Assembly (NCBI GenBank): GCA_031259795.1
Contig: JAIRLA010000094.1
Span: 1 to 8,967 of the forward strand
Source: Azoarcus sp.
GTDB taxonomy: Bacteria; Pseudomonadota; Gammaproteobacteria; Burkholderiales; Rhodocyclaceae
DNA length: 8,967 nucleotides
Direction of reading: 5' to 3'
This document shows, piece after piece, positions 1-5,320 of the stretch. Each line of letters starts with the position of its first letter. Position 1 is the stretch's first letter. Below the pieces are notes generated by a model. The model saw nothing but the letters and a program-made list of their open reading frames with translations. It was not told where the DNA came from and ran no database searches. A program made the position numbers and the translations under genes.

Positions 1-144
1 GAGTACGGTACCGAGAGTTGTGTCCAGGCCATTAAGGATAGCGCCCAGTGCTGCCACCCCCGTGAAAATTGCAAGAATAGGCCCCTCGCCCCGGAAATAT
101 TGTCTTACATGCGCAAAAACACGTTGGAAGAATGATTTGATCAT
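1..144 (-). CDS. Small hypothetical membrane-associated protein, N-terminal part (truncated by window edge)
   Basis: This open minus-strand reading frame has 48 codons in the window and continues past base 1. It has two adjacent ATGs, at 147-145 and 144-142. A perfect AAGGAG Shine-Dalgarno sequence lies at 156-151. It is 3 bases from the first ATG and 6 from the second, so I chose the second. The peptide begins MIKSFFQRVFAHVRQYFRGE, which is basic and amphipathic. A hydrophobic stretch rich in Ile, Leu, Ala and Gly follows (about residues 22-40) and looks like one membrane segment. Codon choice (AGA, TAT, GTA, ATT) is noticeably less GC-biased than in the PHA genes, which may indicate a different origin. 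I do not recognise the family. Small phage-type or accessory membrane proteins are possible. The ribosome-binding site makes a real gene likely, but the function is unknown. Confidence 0.6.
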   Translation of the reverse strand, partial: MIKSFFQRVFAHVRQYFRGEGPILAIFTGVAALGAILNGLDTTLGTVL

Positions 145-191
145 CATGATCTCCTTGCGGTAGAGGGATGTTCTCAGACTAAATGTGCGCC

Positions 192-220
192 ATTGTTACG
201 CCGTCATGACGTGTTGGCAA
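192..220 (-). promoter_or_regulatory. Candidate promoter with a 10-bp palindrome for the left-edge gene
   Basis: Read on the minus strand, TTGCCA (220-215) resembles a -35 box (5 of 6). AACAAT (197-192) is a poor -10, 17 bases away. The perfect palindrome CGTCATGACG (202-211) lies in the spacer, where a repressor could act. The match is weak and the pairing is inferred from spacing only. Confidence 0.22.
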
Positions 221-267
221 GAAGATTTTGTTATTGCACGCGCGGATGCGTGGGCGGGGTTGTAATC

Positions 268-290
268 AGCGGCGCTGCGCGCCGGATGGT
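268..290 (+). repeat. Dispersed repeat module, 23-mer, copy 1
   Basis: The 23 bases here, with core GGCGCTGCGCGCCGGATGG, recur identically and in the same orientation at 7976-7998. The core contains the palindromic element GGCGC/GCGCC, so it can fold into a short hairpin. Confidence 0.75.
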
Positions 291-295
291 ACGCA

Positions 296-334
296 CTGGA
301 TTGCCACGTCGCTGCGCTCCTCGCAATGACGAGG
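296..334 (-). repeat. Dispersed repeat module, 39-mer, copy 1 (inverted)
   Basis: The minus strand reads as a 39-base element with core GAGGAGCGCAGCGACGTGGC. It is identical over all 39 bases to plus-strand 8254-8292. The flanking bases are also related: the complement of 261-295 resembles 8293-8325, and the complement of 335-361 resembles 8230-8253. The composite element is therefore about 95 bases. Elements of this type, ending in a TGGCAATCC-like motif, are familiar as intergenic repeats in several bacterial groups. Confidence 0.85.
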
Positions 335-391
335 TTGGGGGCGGCTTTCGCAATGACGAGGTTGGGGGGCTTTCGTAATGGCGAGTTCTTT

Positions 392-437
392 CGATGGACC
401 TTCCCTCCCCCGCTTGCGGGGGAGGGAAGGTTCATCG
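392..437. repeat. Very long intergenic hairpin (22-bp stem, 2-base spacer)
   Basis: Bases 392-413 pair with 416-437 across a TT spacer. The inner 15 bp (399-413 with 416-430) are perfect, and the full 22 bp contain a single G-T mismatch (397/432). The pyrimidine-rich left arm ends in CCTCCCCCGC. The core recurs as a shorter 12-bp hairpin at 8117-8142. No T tract follows on either strand, so this is more likely a dispersed palindromic (REP-like) element than a terminator. Confidence 0.85.
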
Positions 438-479
438 CCTGAAGGGAGTTCATCGGAAGAATGCGCCATTGCGAAAGTC

Positions 480-512
480 GCTTGCCGTCCCCTCCCTCGC
501 TTGGCGGGCGAG
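480..512 (+). repeat. Dispersed repeat module, 33-mer, copy 1
   Basis: These 33 bases match the reverse complement of 8030-8062 at 32 of 33 positions; base 497 differs. They form the left half of a composite element with the module at 514-579. Confidence 0.8.
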
Positions 513-513
513 A

Positions 514-579
514 GGGCGCCCCGTCAGGGGCGGGAGAGGGTTTCCTTCCATGCGGAGCGCAGCGACGCTGATTTCTTTG
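514..579 (+). repeat. Dispersed repeat module, 66-mer, copy 1
   Basis: The 66 bases match 8139-8204 in direct orientation at 65 of 66 positions (C545 versus G8170). A further partial copy lies at 7884-7928. The element begins with the small hairpin CGCCCC-GTCA-GGGGCG (517-532) and ends in the motif GCAGCGACGCTGATTTCTTT. Confidence 0.88.
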
Positions 580-741
580 CGGTGGGAGGAAGGCCGCCGC
601 CGCGCCAAGACTTGCCATCGCTCGTCCGAAACGCTGAATTGGCGCTGCGAACCGGCGTTTTTTCACGCCTGCCGGATGCCGTCATGGGTTCACAATGTCA
701 AGGTACGGTAAACCCCCATACCCCATTCCCAGGACTGAATC

Positions 742-1440
742 ATGGCAAAGATCATCTGCGTGATCGGCAACAAAGGCGGCACCGGCAAGACGACTCTCGC
801 ACATATGTTGTGCCAGGGCTTGGGCCTGCTCGGATATCGCGCCGCCTGCGTGTTGACCGATATGTCCCGCGAGCCGCTCTCGCCCAATGGCCGCCGTTAC
901 ATCACCGCCGATGCCCGTAATGGAGACGCCCTGTTCAAGGTTGTCGACAAACTGCGCACGCTCGACGACTGGATCGGCGTGGTCGATGGCGCGGGCAATC
1001 GCACCGACATGGACCACAAGCTCTACACCCTGGGCGACATCGCGCTGCTGCCCTTCCGCGATTCGCACGAAGACATCCGCACCGTCGTCCACGATCTCGA
1101 CCTGTTCCCGCGCGCCTATGCCGTGCCGTCGCAATGGCCGGCCAATACTTGGCAGCGCGGCGCCGCCGACCGCAACGTGGCCCGGTTGATGGCCGCTTTC
1201 CGGCACCGCATCCTCAAGCCGGTCGATGCCTTGTCGGCGTCCAAATTATTGTTGCAGAAACAGGTTCCGGAGCAACTGCCCAGTCCGCTCATCAGGGCCT
1301 GCCGCGCTGTTGGCCGCCAGGTGCTGGAAATACTGGAACTGGAGGTCGATGTCGACGCCGCGACCGGGACGGAGGGCGGGAACGAGAGCGAGCGCCTGCC
1401 GCCGGCCGAGATACCGATGCGCCTGCGCCGCACGAGCTGA
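742..1440 (+). CDS. ParA/MinD-like P-loop ATPase upstream of phaM
   Basis: This 232-residue protein begins MAKIICVIGNKGGTGKTTL. It carries the deviant Walker A motif KGGTGKTT (residues 11-18), with the signature lysine K11 that defines the ParA/MinD/Mrp class. D40 (VLTD) occupies the switch I position. D82, in IGVVDGAG (79-86), matches Walker B. ALLPFRDSHEDI (101-112) corresponds to the strand that in ParA proteins reads like VIIPVRPSxxDI. The switch regions are atypical: the usual DPQ and DTPG are replaced by DMSRE and DGAG. The C-terminus is charged and unconserved in appearance. Members of this class bind ATP as sandwich dimers on DNA or membranes and move plasmids, chromosomes, chemosensory arrays or carboxysomes. 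The start is ATG 742, with AGGA at 731-734. No ParB or CTP-switch protein is nearby. The next gene, 124 bp downstream, is phaM, so a role in distributing PHA granules is a reasonable inference. The ATPase class is secure; the cargo is not. Confidence 0.82.
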   Translation: MAKIICVIGNKGGTGKTTLAHMLCQGLGLLGYRAACVLTDMSREPLSPNGRRYITADARNGDALFKVVDKLRTLDDWIGVVDGAGNRTDMDHKLYTLGDIALLPFRDSHEDIRTVVHDLDLFPRAYAVPSQWPANTWQRGAADRNVARLMAAFRHRILKPVDALSASKLLLQKQVPEQLPSPLIRACRAVGRQVLEILELEVDVDAATGTEGGNESERLPPAEIPMRLRRTS

Positions 1441-1441
1441 C

Positions 1442-1469
1442 GCGCCCCATCGTTTGCGCCCCATCGTTT
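1442..1469 (+). repeat. Exact tandem duplication of a 14-mer
   Basis: GCGCCCCATCGTTT occurs twice back to back (1442-1455 and 1456-1469), immediately after the ATPase stop codon. An AT-rich run (1466-1490) follows it. It is probably a slippage duplication or part of the upstream region of phaM. Confidence 0.85.
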
Positions 1470-1526
1470 TATTTTTATATTTCGTATAGCCGTGTCTACG
1501 CGCACGCCAAGGATGCCCGCATCGGG

Positions 1527-1558
1527 TAAGATGTCCGAACAACACAACAGCCGGAGGG
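1527..1558 (+). promoter_or_regulatory. Candidate -10 element and ribosome-binding site of phaM
   Basis: TAAGAT (1527-1532), in the context GGGTAAGATG, resembles a -10 box. The same GGTA(A/G)(A/G)ATG style appears before the VOC gene (2131-2139). No good -35 is visible. GGAGGG (1553-1558) is a clear Shine-Dalgarno sequence 6 bases before ATG 1565. The ribosome-binding site is firm; the promoter is tentative. If real, it would let phaM be expressed independently of the upstream ATPase gene. Confidence 0.35.
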
Positions 1559-1564
1559 AAAATC

Positions 1565-1996
1565 ATGACAATCGAACACTCGGCCCAAGATCCGCTCGAA
1601 TTCGTGCGCGGTATGTGGAGCAGGATGGGTTTCTCGTTGCCGGGCATGGTGACTCCGACTCTCGATGTCGGCGAGCTTGAAAAGCGCATCGCCGACATGC
1701 GGGCGGTCGAGGGTTGGCTGAAGATGAATCTCAGCATGCTGCAAATGGCCATCCAGGGGCTGGACATGCAACGCGCCGCGCTTGCCGCGGTCCAGGCCAT
1801 GAGCAAGCCGCTGGGTAGCAGCGAGAACGCGACGGAAGATTCCGAATCCGCCGCCAGGGGCAATCCCTTCCTGTGGCCGTGGAACGCGATGGGCGCCAAC
1901 GCGGCGGCCAGAACGGACACATCCGTTTCCCAGGCGGGCGCTTCCGCCGCGGACGACGACAAGGCCCGCGCGAAACGCAAAGTCTCGGCCAGATAA
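1565..1996 (+). CDS. phaM: PhaM-type PHA granule multifunctional regulator (short form)
   Basis: This 143-residue protein contains the PhaM core. It begins LPGMVTPTLDVGELEKRI (residues 25-42) and continues through an amphipathic helix with AVEGWLKMNLSMLQMAIQ (47-64) up to about residue 76. The aromatic patch NPFLWPW lies at 100-106. A low-complexity Ala/Ser/Asp linker (about 111-133) leads to a short basic tail, KARAKRKVSAR (133-143). In Cupriavidus necator, PhaM binds PHA synthase and abolishes its lag phase. It also binds the granule surface, and through a long Lys/Ala/Pro-rich C-terminus it binds DNA, linking granules to the nucleoid. The C. necator protein is much longer (about 260 residues), so this one keeps the synthase/oligomerisation core but only a vestigial basic tail. 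The start is supported by GGAGGG six bases upstream. A strong terminator lies 36 bases after the stop. It neighbours a ParA-like gene and, 0.9 kb on, phaC. Family assignment is from recognised sequence character. Confidence 0.88.
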   Translation: MTIEHSAQDPLEFVRGMWSRMGFSLPGMVTPTLDVGELEKRIADMRAVEGWLKMNLSMLQMAIQGLDMQRAALAAVQAMSKPLGSSENATEDSESAARGNPFLWPWNAMGANAAARTDTSVSQAGASAADDDKARAKRKVSAR

Positions 1997-2031
1997 AAAG
2001 CGGGTAGCGCCGGCGCGCGTCCGCGTCTCCC

Positions 2032-2066
2032 CCGCCCGGAGATTTTCCGGGCGGAGTGATTTTTTT
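2032..2066 (+). terminator. Rho-independent terminator of phaM
   Basis: A perfect 9-bp stem, CCGCCCGGA (2032-2040) with TCCGGGCGG (2046-2054), encloses a 5-base loop. Seven Ts follow at 2060-2066, five bases after the stem. It separates phaM from the VOC gene, so the two are probably transcribed independently. Confidence 0.88.
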
Positions 2067-2132
2067 GTATCCAAAACCATGGCGAACCGTCCTCCGGCCC
2101 GGAAGATACGCGCCGCGACGCTGGCAAACCGG

Positions 2133-2138
2133 TAGAAT
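2133..2138 (+). promoter_or_regulatory. Candidate -10 box for the VOC gene (and possibly phaC)
   Basis: TAGAAT, in the context CCGGTAGAATGAGCC, matches the -10 consensus at 5 of 6 positions. It sits 45 bases before ATG 2183 and downstream of the phaM terminator. No convincing -35 is seen at the expected distance. Because a new promoter must follow the terminator, this is the best candidate. Confidence 0.4.
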
Positions 2139-2182
2139 GAGCCGTTTTTTTGCCAATCATTGTTTTTTCTGGAGACGGTTCC

Positions 2183-2662
2183 ATGGCCCAGCGTCCGTTC
2201 AGGATCCTCGGCATCCAGCAGATCGCCATTGGCGCTCTGGACAAGGAAAATCTGCGCGCCTTGTGGGTCGATATGCTCGGGCTCGATGTCACGGGCAATT
2301 TCGTATCCGAACGCGAGAATGTAAACGAAGACATCTGCGCCATGGGCAGCGGCCCGTTCAAGGTCGAGGTCGACCTGATGCAGCCGGTCGATCCCGCAAG
2401 AAAACCCGCCGTCCATGCCACGCCCCTGAACCACGTCGGGCTGTGGGTCGATGATCTGCCCCGCGCGGTCGAATGGCTGGAAGCCCGGGGCGTGCGCTTC
2501 GCGCCCGGGGGAATCCGCAAGGGCGCGGCGGGGTACGACATTACCTTCCTTCACCCCCGGGGCAACGAGGAGTTTCCCATTGGCGGCGAAGGCGTGCTGA
2601 TCGAACTGGTCCAGGCGCCCGCCGAAGTCGTCACGGCCTTTTCCCGTCTGGCTTCGGCCTGA
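2183..2662 (+). CDS. VOC-superfamily protein, methylmalonyl-CoA epimerase-like
   Basis: This 159-residue protein has two beta-alpha-beta-beta-beta modules of the vicinal-oxygen-chelate fold. Module one runs from [10 protein letters not shown] (11-20) to KVEVDLMQP (60-68). Module two runs from [11 protein letters not shown] (82-92) to [10 protein letters not shown] (137-146). The second half, with [11 protein letters not shown] (117-127) and GVLIELVQ, closely resembles methylmalonyl-CoA epimerase. Probable metal ligands are Q13, E62, H84 and E141. In epimerases and glyoxalase I the first ligand is usually His, so Q13 is a deviation, and E62 stands where epimerases often have Gln. An epimerase would interconvert (2R)- and (2S)-methylmalonyl-CoA, linking succinyl-CoA to propionyl-CoA, a precursor of 3-hydroxyvalerate units in PHA. 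ATG 2183, with GGAGA at 2171-2175, is preferred over an in-frame TTG at 2150. The gene lies 214 bp before phaC with no terminator between them, so co-transcription is possible. Alternatives are another lyase or dioxygenase-type VOC enzyme. The superfamily is firm; the substrate is inferred. Confidence 0.78.
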   Translation: MAQRPFRILGIQQIAIGALDKENLRALWVDMLGLDVTGNFVSERENVNEDICAMGSGPFKVEVDLMQPVDPARKPAVHATPLNHVGLWVDDLPRAVEWLEARGVRFAPGGIRKGAAGYDITFLHPRGNEEFPIGGEGVLIELVQAPAEVVTAFSRLASA

Positions 2663-2876
2663 CCGGCGCCGGGCGACAGGCATGGCGCTTCGGCCGGGAC
2701 GATCCTCGCCATTGATCGACCATCCATCGACCGCGGCGGGAAAACACCTCACGAAGGGCGTGACCGGCGACAGCGCCGCCCGCGCCCCCGATTCCGCGAT
2801 TCCGATTTACCCTACCCCCAGACCCCCAGTCACGGGATTCAACCGTTTCAAGAACACTATCAGGAGTTGATGAACC

Positions 2877-4697
2877 ATGAGCACGAATACCGAGCAAAGT
2901 ACGACCGAACCGCCCAAGCCCGAAAAAATCGCCCAGACCTATGCCGAAGTCGCCCGCCGCGCCTCGAACCTGATCGGTGAACACGTACAGCGCCAACTCC
3001 GGAGAGGCATCCAGCCCCCGACCGACGAACTGGGCATCGCCCAGGCGTTCATGGACATGATGGCCCGGCTGTTGTCCAATCCGTACCGGCTCGCCCAGGC
3101 GCAAATGAACCTGGTGTGGGACTACTTCACGCTGTGGCAGCACTCGATGCTGAGATTCGTCGGCATGCAGGCCGCGCCGGTGGCGACGCCCGCGCGCAGC
3201 GACAAGCGCTTCCGCGACGAAGAGTGGCAAGAGCATTTCATGTTCGACTTCGTCAAGCAGTCCTACCTGATTACCGCGCGCCACATCCACGACGTGGTTT
3301 CCGGGGTCGAAGGGCTGGACGAACAGACGGCCAAGAAAGTCGACTTCTACACCCGGCAATACATCGACGCGCTATCGCCATCGAATTTCGCCCTCACCAA
3401 TCCGGAAGTATTCCGCGAAACCATGCACAGCAACGGCCAGAATCTCATCAAGGGCCTGAACAATCTGCTGCGCGACATCGAGGAGGGCGACGGCAATCTG
3501 CGGGTGAAGATGACCGACACTTCGGCCTTCGAGCTGGGCAAGAACGTCGCCATTTCGCCGGGCAAGGTCGTGTTCCAGACCGACATGATGCAGTTGATCC
3601 AATACACGCCGAGCACCGCGAAAGTATTCAAGCGTCCGGTCATGATCGTGCCGCCCTGGATCAACAAATTCTATATCCTCGACCTGCGCGAGAAAAACTC
3701 CTTCGTCAAATGGCTCGTCGACCAGGGTCATACCGTGTTCATGATCTCGTGGGTCAATCCCGACGGGAAACTGGCGGAAAAGACTTTCGCCTCCTACATG
3801 CACGAAGGCATCATCGCGGCGCTCGACGCCATCGAAACGCAGACCGGGGAAAAAGAAGTCAACGCCATCGGCTATTGCCTCGGCGGCACCCTGCTTGCCG
3901 CCACGCTGGCCTACTTCGCCGCCAAGAAGCAAAAGCGCATCGTCTCGGCGACCTTCCTCACTACCCTCACCGACTTTTCCGAGCCGGGCGAATTGGGCGT
4001 ATTCATCGACGAAGGGCAAGTCACCCATCTCGAAAAGAAAATGTTCAGGCGCGGCTACCTCGAAGGCTCGGAGATGGCCGGCACCTTCAACATGCTGCGC
4101 GCCAACGACCTGATCTGGTCATTCGTGGTCAACAACTACCTCATGGGCAAGGACCCGTTCCCCTTCGACCTGCTGTACTGGAATTCCGATTCCACCCGCC
4201 TGCCCGCGAAAATGCACAGTTTCTACCTGCGCAAGATGTACATGGAAAACAAACTGGTCGAACCCGGCGGCATCGACATCGACGGCGTGCCGATCGACCT
4301 CGGCAAGATCAAGACGCCATGCTTTTTCATCTCGACCATGGAAGACCACATCGCGCCGTGGAAGAGCACCTACCTGGGGGCGCGCCGCTTCACCGCCCCG
4401 GTGCGTTTCGTCCTCGGCGGCTCGGGCCACATCGCCGGCATCGTCAATCCGCCCGCCGCCAACAAATACGGCTACTGGTTGAACCCGGCGCCCGCCCTGC
4501 CCGCGACTCCGGATGAATGGTTCGCGGGCGCGCAACAACAGGCGGGTTCATGGTGGGTCAACTGGCAGGACTGGATCACCGCCCACGACAGCGCCAAAGT
4601 CGCGGCGCGCGATCCCGCCGATGGCAAGCTGCCGCCGCTGGAAGACGCGCCGGGTTCTTTCGTCAAACTGCGCCTCGACGCCTGCCCGGCGGCATAA
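2877..4697 (+). CDS. phaC: Class I poly(3-hydroxyalkanoate) synthase
   Basis: This 606-residue enzyme polymerises (R)-3-hydroxyacyl-CoA on the granule surface. An N-terminal PHA-synthase domain (about residues 80-255) precedes the alpha/beta-hydrolase catalytic domain. The lipase-like box IGYCLGG (331-337) carries the nucleophile C334. MEDHIAPW (488-495) carries D490. GGSGHIAG (514-521) carries the general-base H518. These correspond to C319, D480 and H508 of Cupriavidus necator PhaC1 (589 residues). The length and single-gene organisation (no phaE or phaR subunit) indicate class I, with a preference for C3-C5 monomers. AGGAG (2862-2866) is 10 bases before ATG 2877. An out-of-frame ATG at 2870 is closer but too close (3 bases). 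No phaA, phaB, phaP or phaZ is in the window, so monomer supply is encoded elsewhere. The upstream 214 bp hold a CCGGCGCCGG palindrome (2663-2672) but no T tract. All catalytic residues are intact and the gene looks fully functional. Confidence 0.97.
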   Translation: MSTNTEQSTTEPPKPEKIAQTYAEVARRASNLIGEHVQRQLRRGIQPPTDELGIAQAFMDMMARLLSNPYRLAQAQMNLVWDYFTLWQHSMLRFVGMQAAPVATPARSDKRFRDEEWQEHFMFDFVKQSYLITARHIHDVVSGVEGLDEQTAKKVDFYTRQYIDALSPSNFALTNPEVFRETMHSNGQNLIKGLNNLLRDIEEGDGNLRVKMTDTSAFELGKNVAISPGKVVFQTDMMQLIQYTPSTAKVFKRPVMIVPPWINKFYILDLREKNSFVKWLVDQGHTVFMISWVNPDGKLAEKTFASYMHEGIIAALDAIETQTGEKEVNAIGYCLGGTLLAATLAYFAAKKQKRIVSATFLTTLTDFSEPGELGVFIDEGQVTHLEKKMFRRGYLEGSEMAGTFNMLRANDLIWSFVVNNYLMGKDPFPFDLLYWNSDSTRLPAKMHSFYLRKMYMENKLVEPGGIDIDGVPIDLGKIKTPCFFISTMEDHIAPWKSTYLGARRFTAPVRFVLGGSGHIAGIVNPPAANKYGYWLNPAPALPATPDEWFAGAQQQAGSWWVNWQDWITAHDSAKVAARDPADGKLPPLEDAPGSFVKLRLDACPAA

Positions 4698-4725
4698 ACC
4701 CGATCCGGCCCGTTCCCGGCGGAAT

Positions 4726-4776
4726 GGCGCGATGGGGCGCGATGGACATGCGAAACCCATCGCGCCGCGTCGTTTT
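4726..4776 (+). repeat. Intercistronic tandem-plus-inverted 10-mer hairpin after phaC
   Basis: GGCGCGATGG occurs twice in exact tandem (4726-4735 and 4736-4745), and its reverse complement occurs once (4757-4766). The single right arm can pair with either left copy: 10 bp with the near copy, or 11 bp (4726-4736 with 4756-4766) with the far copy. Two mutually exclusive stems result. A TTTT run (4773-4776) begins six bases after the stem, so this could act as a weak terminator or processing stem that reduces read-through from phaC into the PIN gene. The structure is seen directly; the role is inferred. Confidence 0.6.
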
Positions 4777-4806
4777 CCTGTCGCATCATCTCCCGCGGCC
4801 TTGCCG

Positions 4807-5295
4807 ATGACCGCCTTTCCCCGTCTGGTGCTCGACACCAATATAGTATTGGCGCTGTGGCATTTCGCCGATCCCGCCCTCGCCCCGCTGGCCGAAGCCG
4901 TCGCCCGCGGCGGGCTGGCCCTGTCGAGCCGGGATGACGCGCTGGAAGAACTGCGCCACGTACTGACCCGTCCCCGTCTGGGCATCGCGCCCGAGCGGCA
5001 GGCGCGAATCATCGAACGCTATCGCGGCTGCCTGGCCCCCGCACCCGGCGATGCCGGCACATTCGACCTGCCGCAATGCCGCGACCTCGACGACCAGAAA
5101 TTCCTCGAAATCGCCCGCGATTGCGGTGCCAACCATCTGCTTACGCGCGACAAACTGTTGCTCAAACTGAACCGCCACCGCCTGCTGCGCGGCAAGCTGT
5201 CGATCACCACGCCGGAGCGCTTCCTTGCCGAAACGCTGCGCCCCGTAGCGCAAACATCCCGGACAAACGCTTCATCGCATGCGGCGCGGCGCTGA
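4807..5295 (+). CDS. Stand-alone PIN-domain protein (putative toxin-type ribonuclease)
   Basis: This 162-residue protein fits the PIN family often annotated as putative toxin-antitoxin toxin component. The N-terminal strand is FPRLVLDTNIVLALWHF (4-20), with metal-binding D10. SSRDDALEELRHVL (40-53) supplies E47 or E48. CRDLDDQKFLEIA (91-103) supplies D93, D95 and D96. NHLLTRDKLLL (109-119) supplies D115. This acidic set is the Mg2+/Mn2+-dependent RNase site of PIN proteins. The family normally begins at the DTN strand, so I chose ATG 4807 over the in-frame upstream ATG 4732, although no good Shine-Dalgarno sequence precedes 4807. No antitoxin-like gene adjoins it: phaC is 109 bp upstream, and uvrD converges 25 bp downstream. 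The last ~15 residues are Thr/Ser/Ala/Arg-rich and probably unstructured. The target is unknown. It may be a solitary toxin remnant or a housekeeping PIN nuclease. Confidence 0.8.
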   Translation: MTAFPRLVLDTNIVLALWHFADPALAPLAEAVARGGLALSSRDDALEELRHVLTRPRLGIAPERQARIIERYRGCLAPAPGDAGTFDLPQCRDLDDQKFLEIARDCGANHLLTRDKLLLKLNRHRLLRGKLSITTPERFLAETLRPVAQTSRTNASSHAARR

Positions 5296-5320
5296 CCGAA
5301 AAGCAGGACGCGAGGCCACG

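Larger units (their letters stand above)
157..730. other. Gene-free, repeat-packed intergenic region A
   Basis: I see no convincing gene between the left-edge gene and the ParA-like gene. The stretch consists mostly of dispersed repeat modules that recur at 7884-8292: a 23-mer at 268-290, a 39-mer at 296-334, a hairpin at 392-437, a 33-mer at 480-512 and a 66-mer at 514-579. The remainder (about 590-730) is GC-rich and otherwise featureless. It carries only a weak AGGA ribosome-binding site (731-734) for the next gene. Open frames crossing it in both directions are by-products of the repeats and have no ribosome-binding sites. Confidence 0.7.

Noticed and set aside
196..666. Minus-strand frame of 156 codons in repeat region A, and similar frames in region B
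   Set aside because: The translated residues come from the dispersed repeats (recurrent ERSD and RSAAT strings), which recur in several frames and orientations. That is the signature of translated non-coding repeats.
1246..2752. Two overlapping minus-strand open frames of 431 and 418 codons opposite phaM and the VOC gene
   Set aside because: They lie antisense to well-supported genes with recognisable motifs, run through the phaM terminator, show arginine- and histidine-rich low-complexity translations, and have no ribosome-binding sites. GC-rich DNA produces such frames by codon bias.
2870..2980. 36-codon out-of-frame ORF starting at ATG 2870, overlapping the phaC start
   Set aside because: Its ATG is only 3 bases from the AGGAG site, and its translation is a charged low-complexity string. 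The phaC ATG at 2877 is the one that gives a conserved protein. Translational coupling is conceivable but unsupported.
3116..4516. 466-codon frame in the same direction as phaC but in another phase
   Set aside because: Its translation is highly Arg/His/Gln/Pro-rich with no domain character, and it lies wholly inside phaC, whose catalytic triad is intact.
4732..4806. Longer in-frame start (ATG 4732) for the PIN gene
   Set aside because: The extra residues are not part of the PIN fold, the ATG lies within the hairpin repeat, and PIN proteins begin right at the VLDTN strand reached from ATG 4807.
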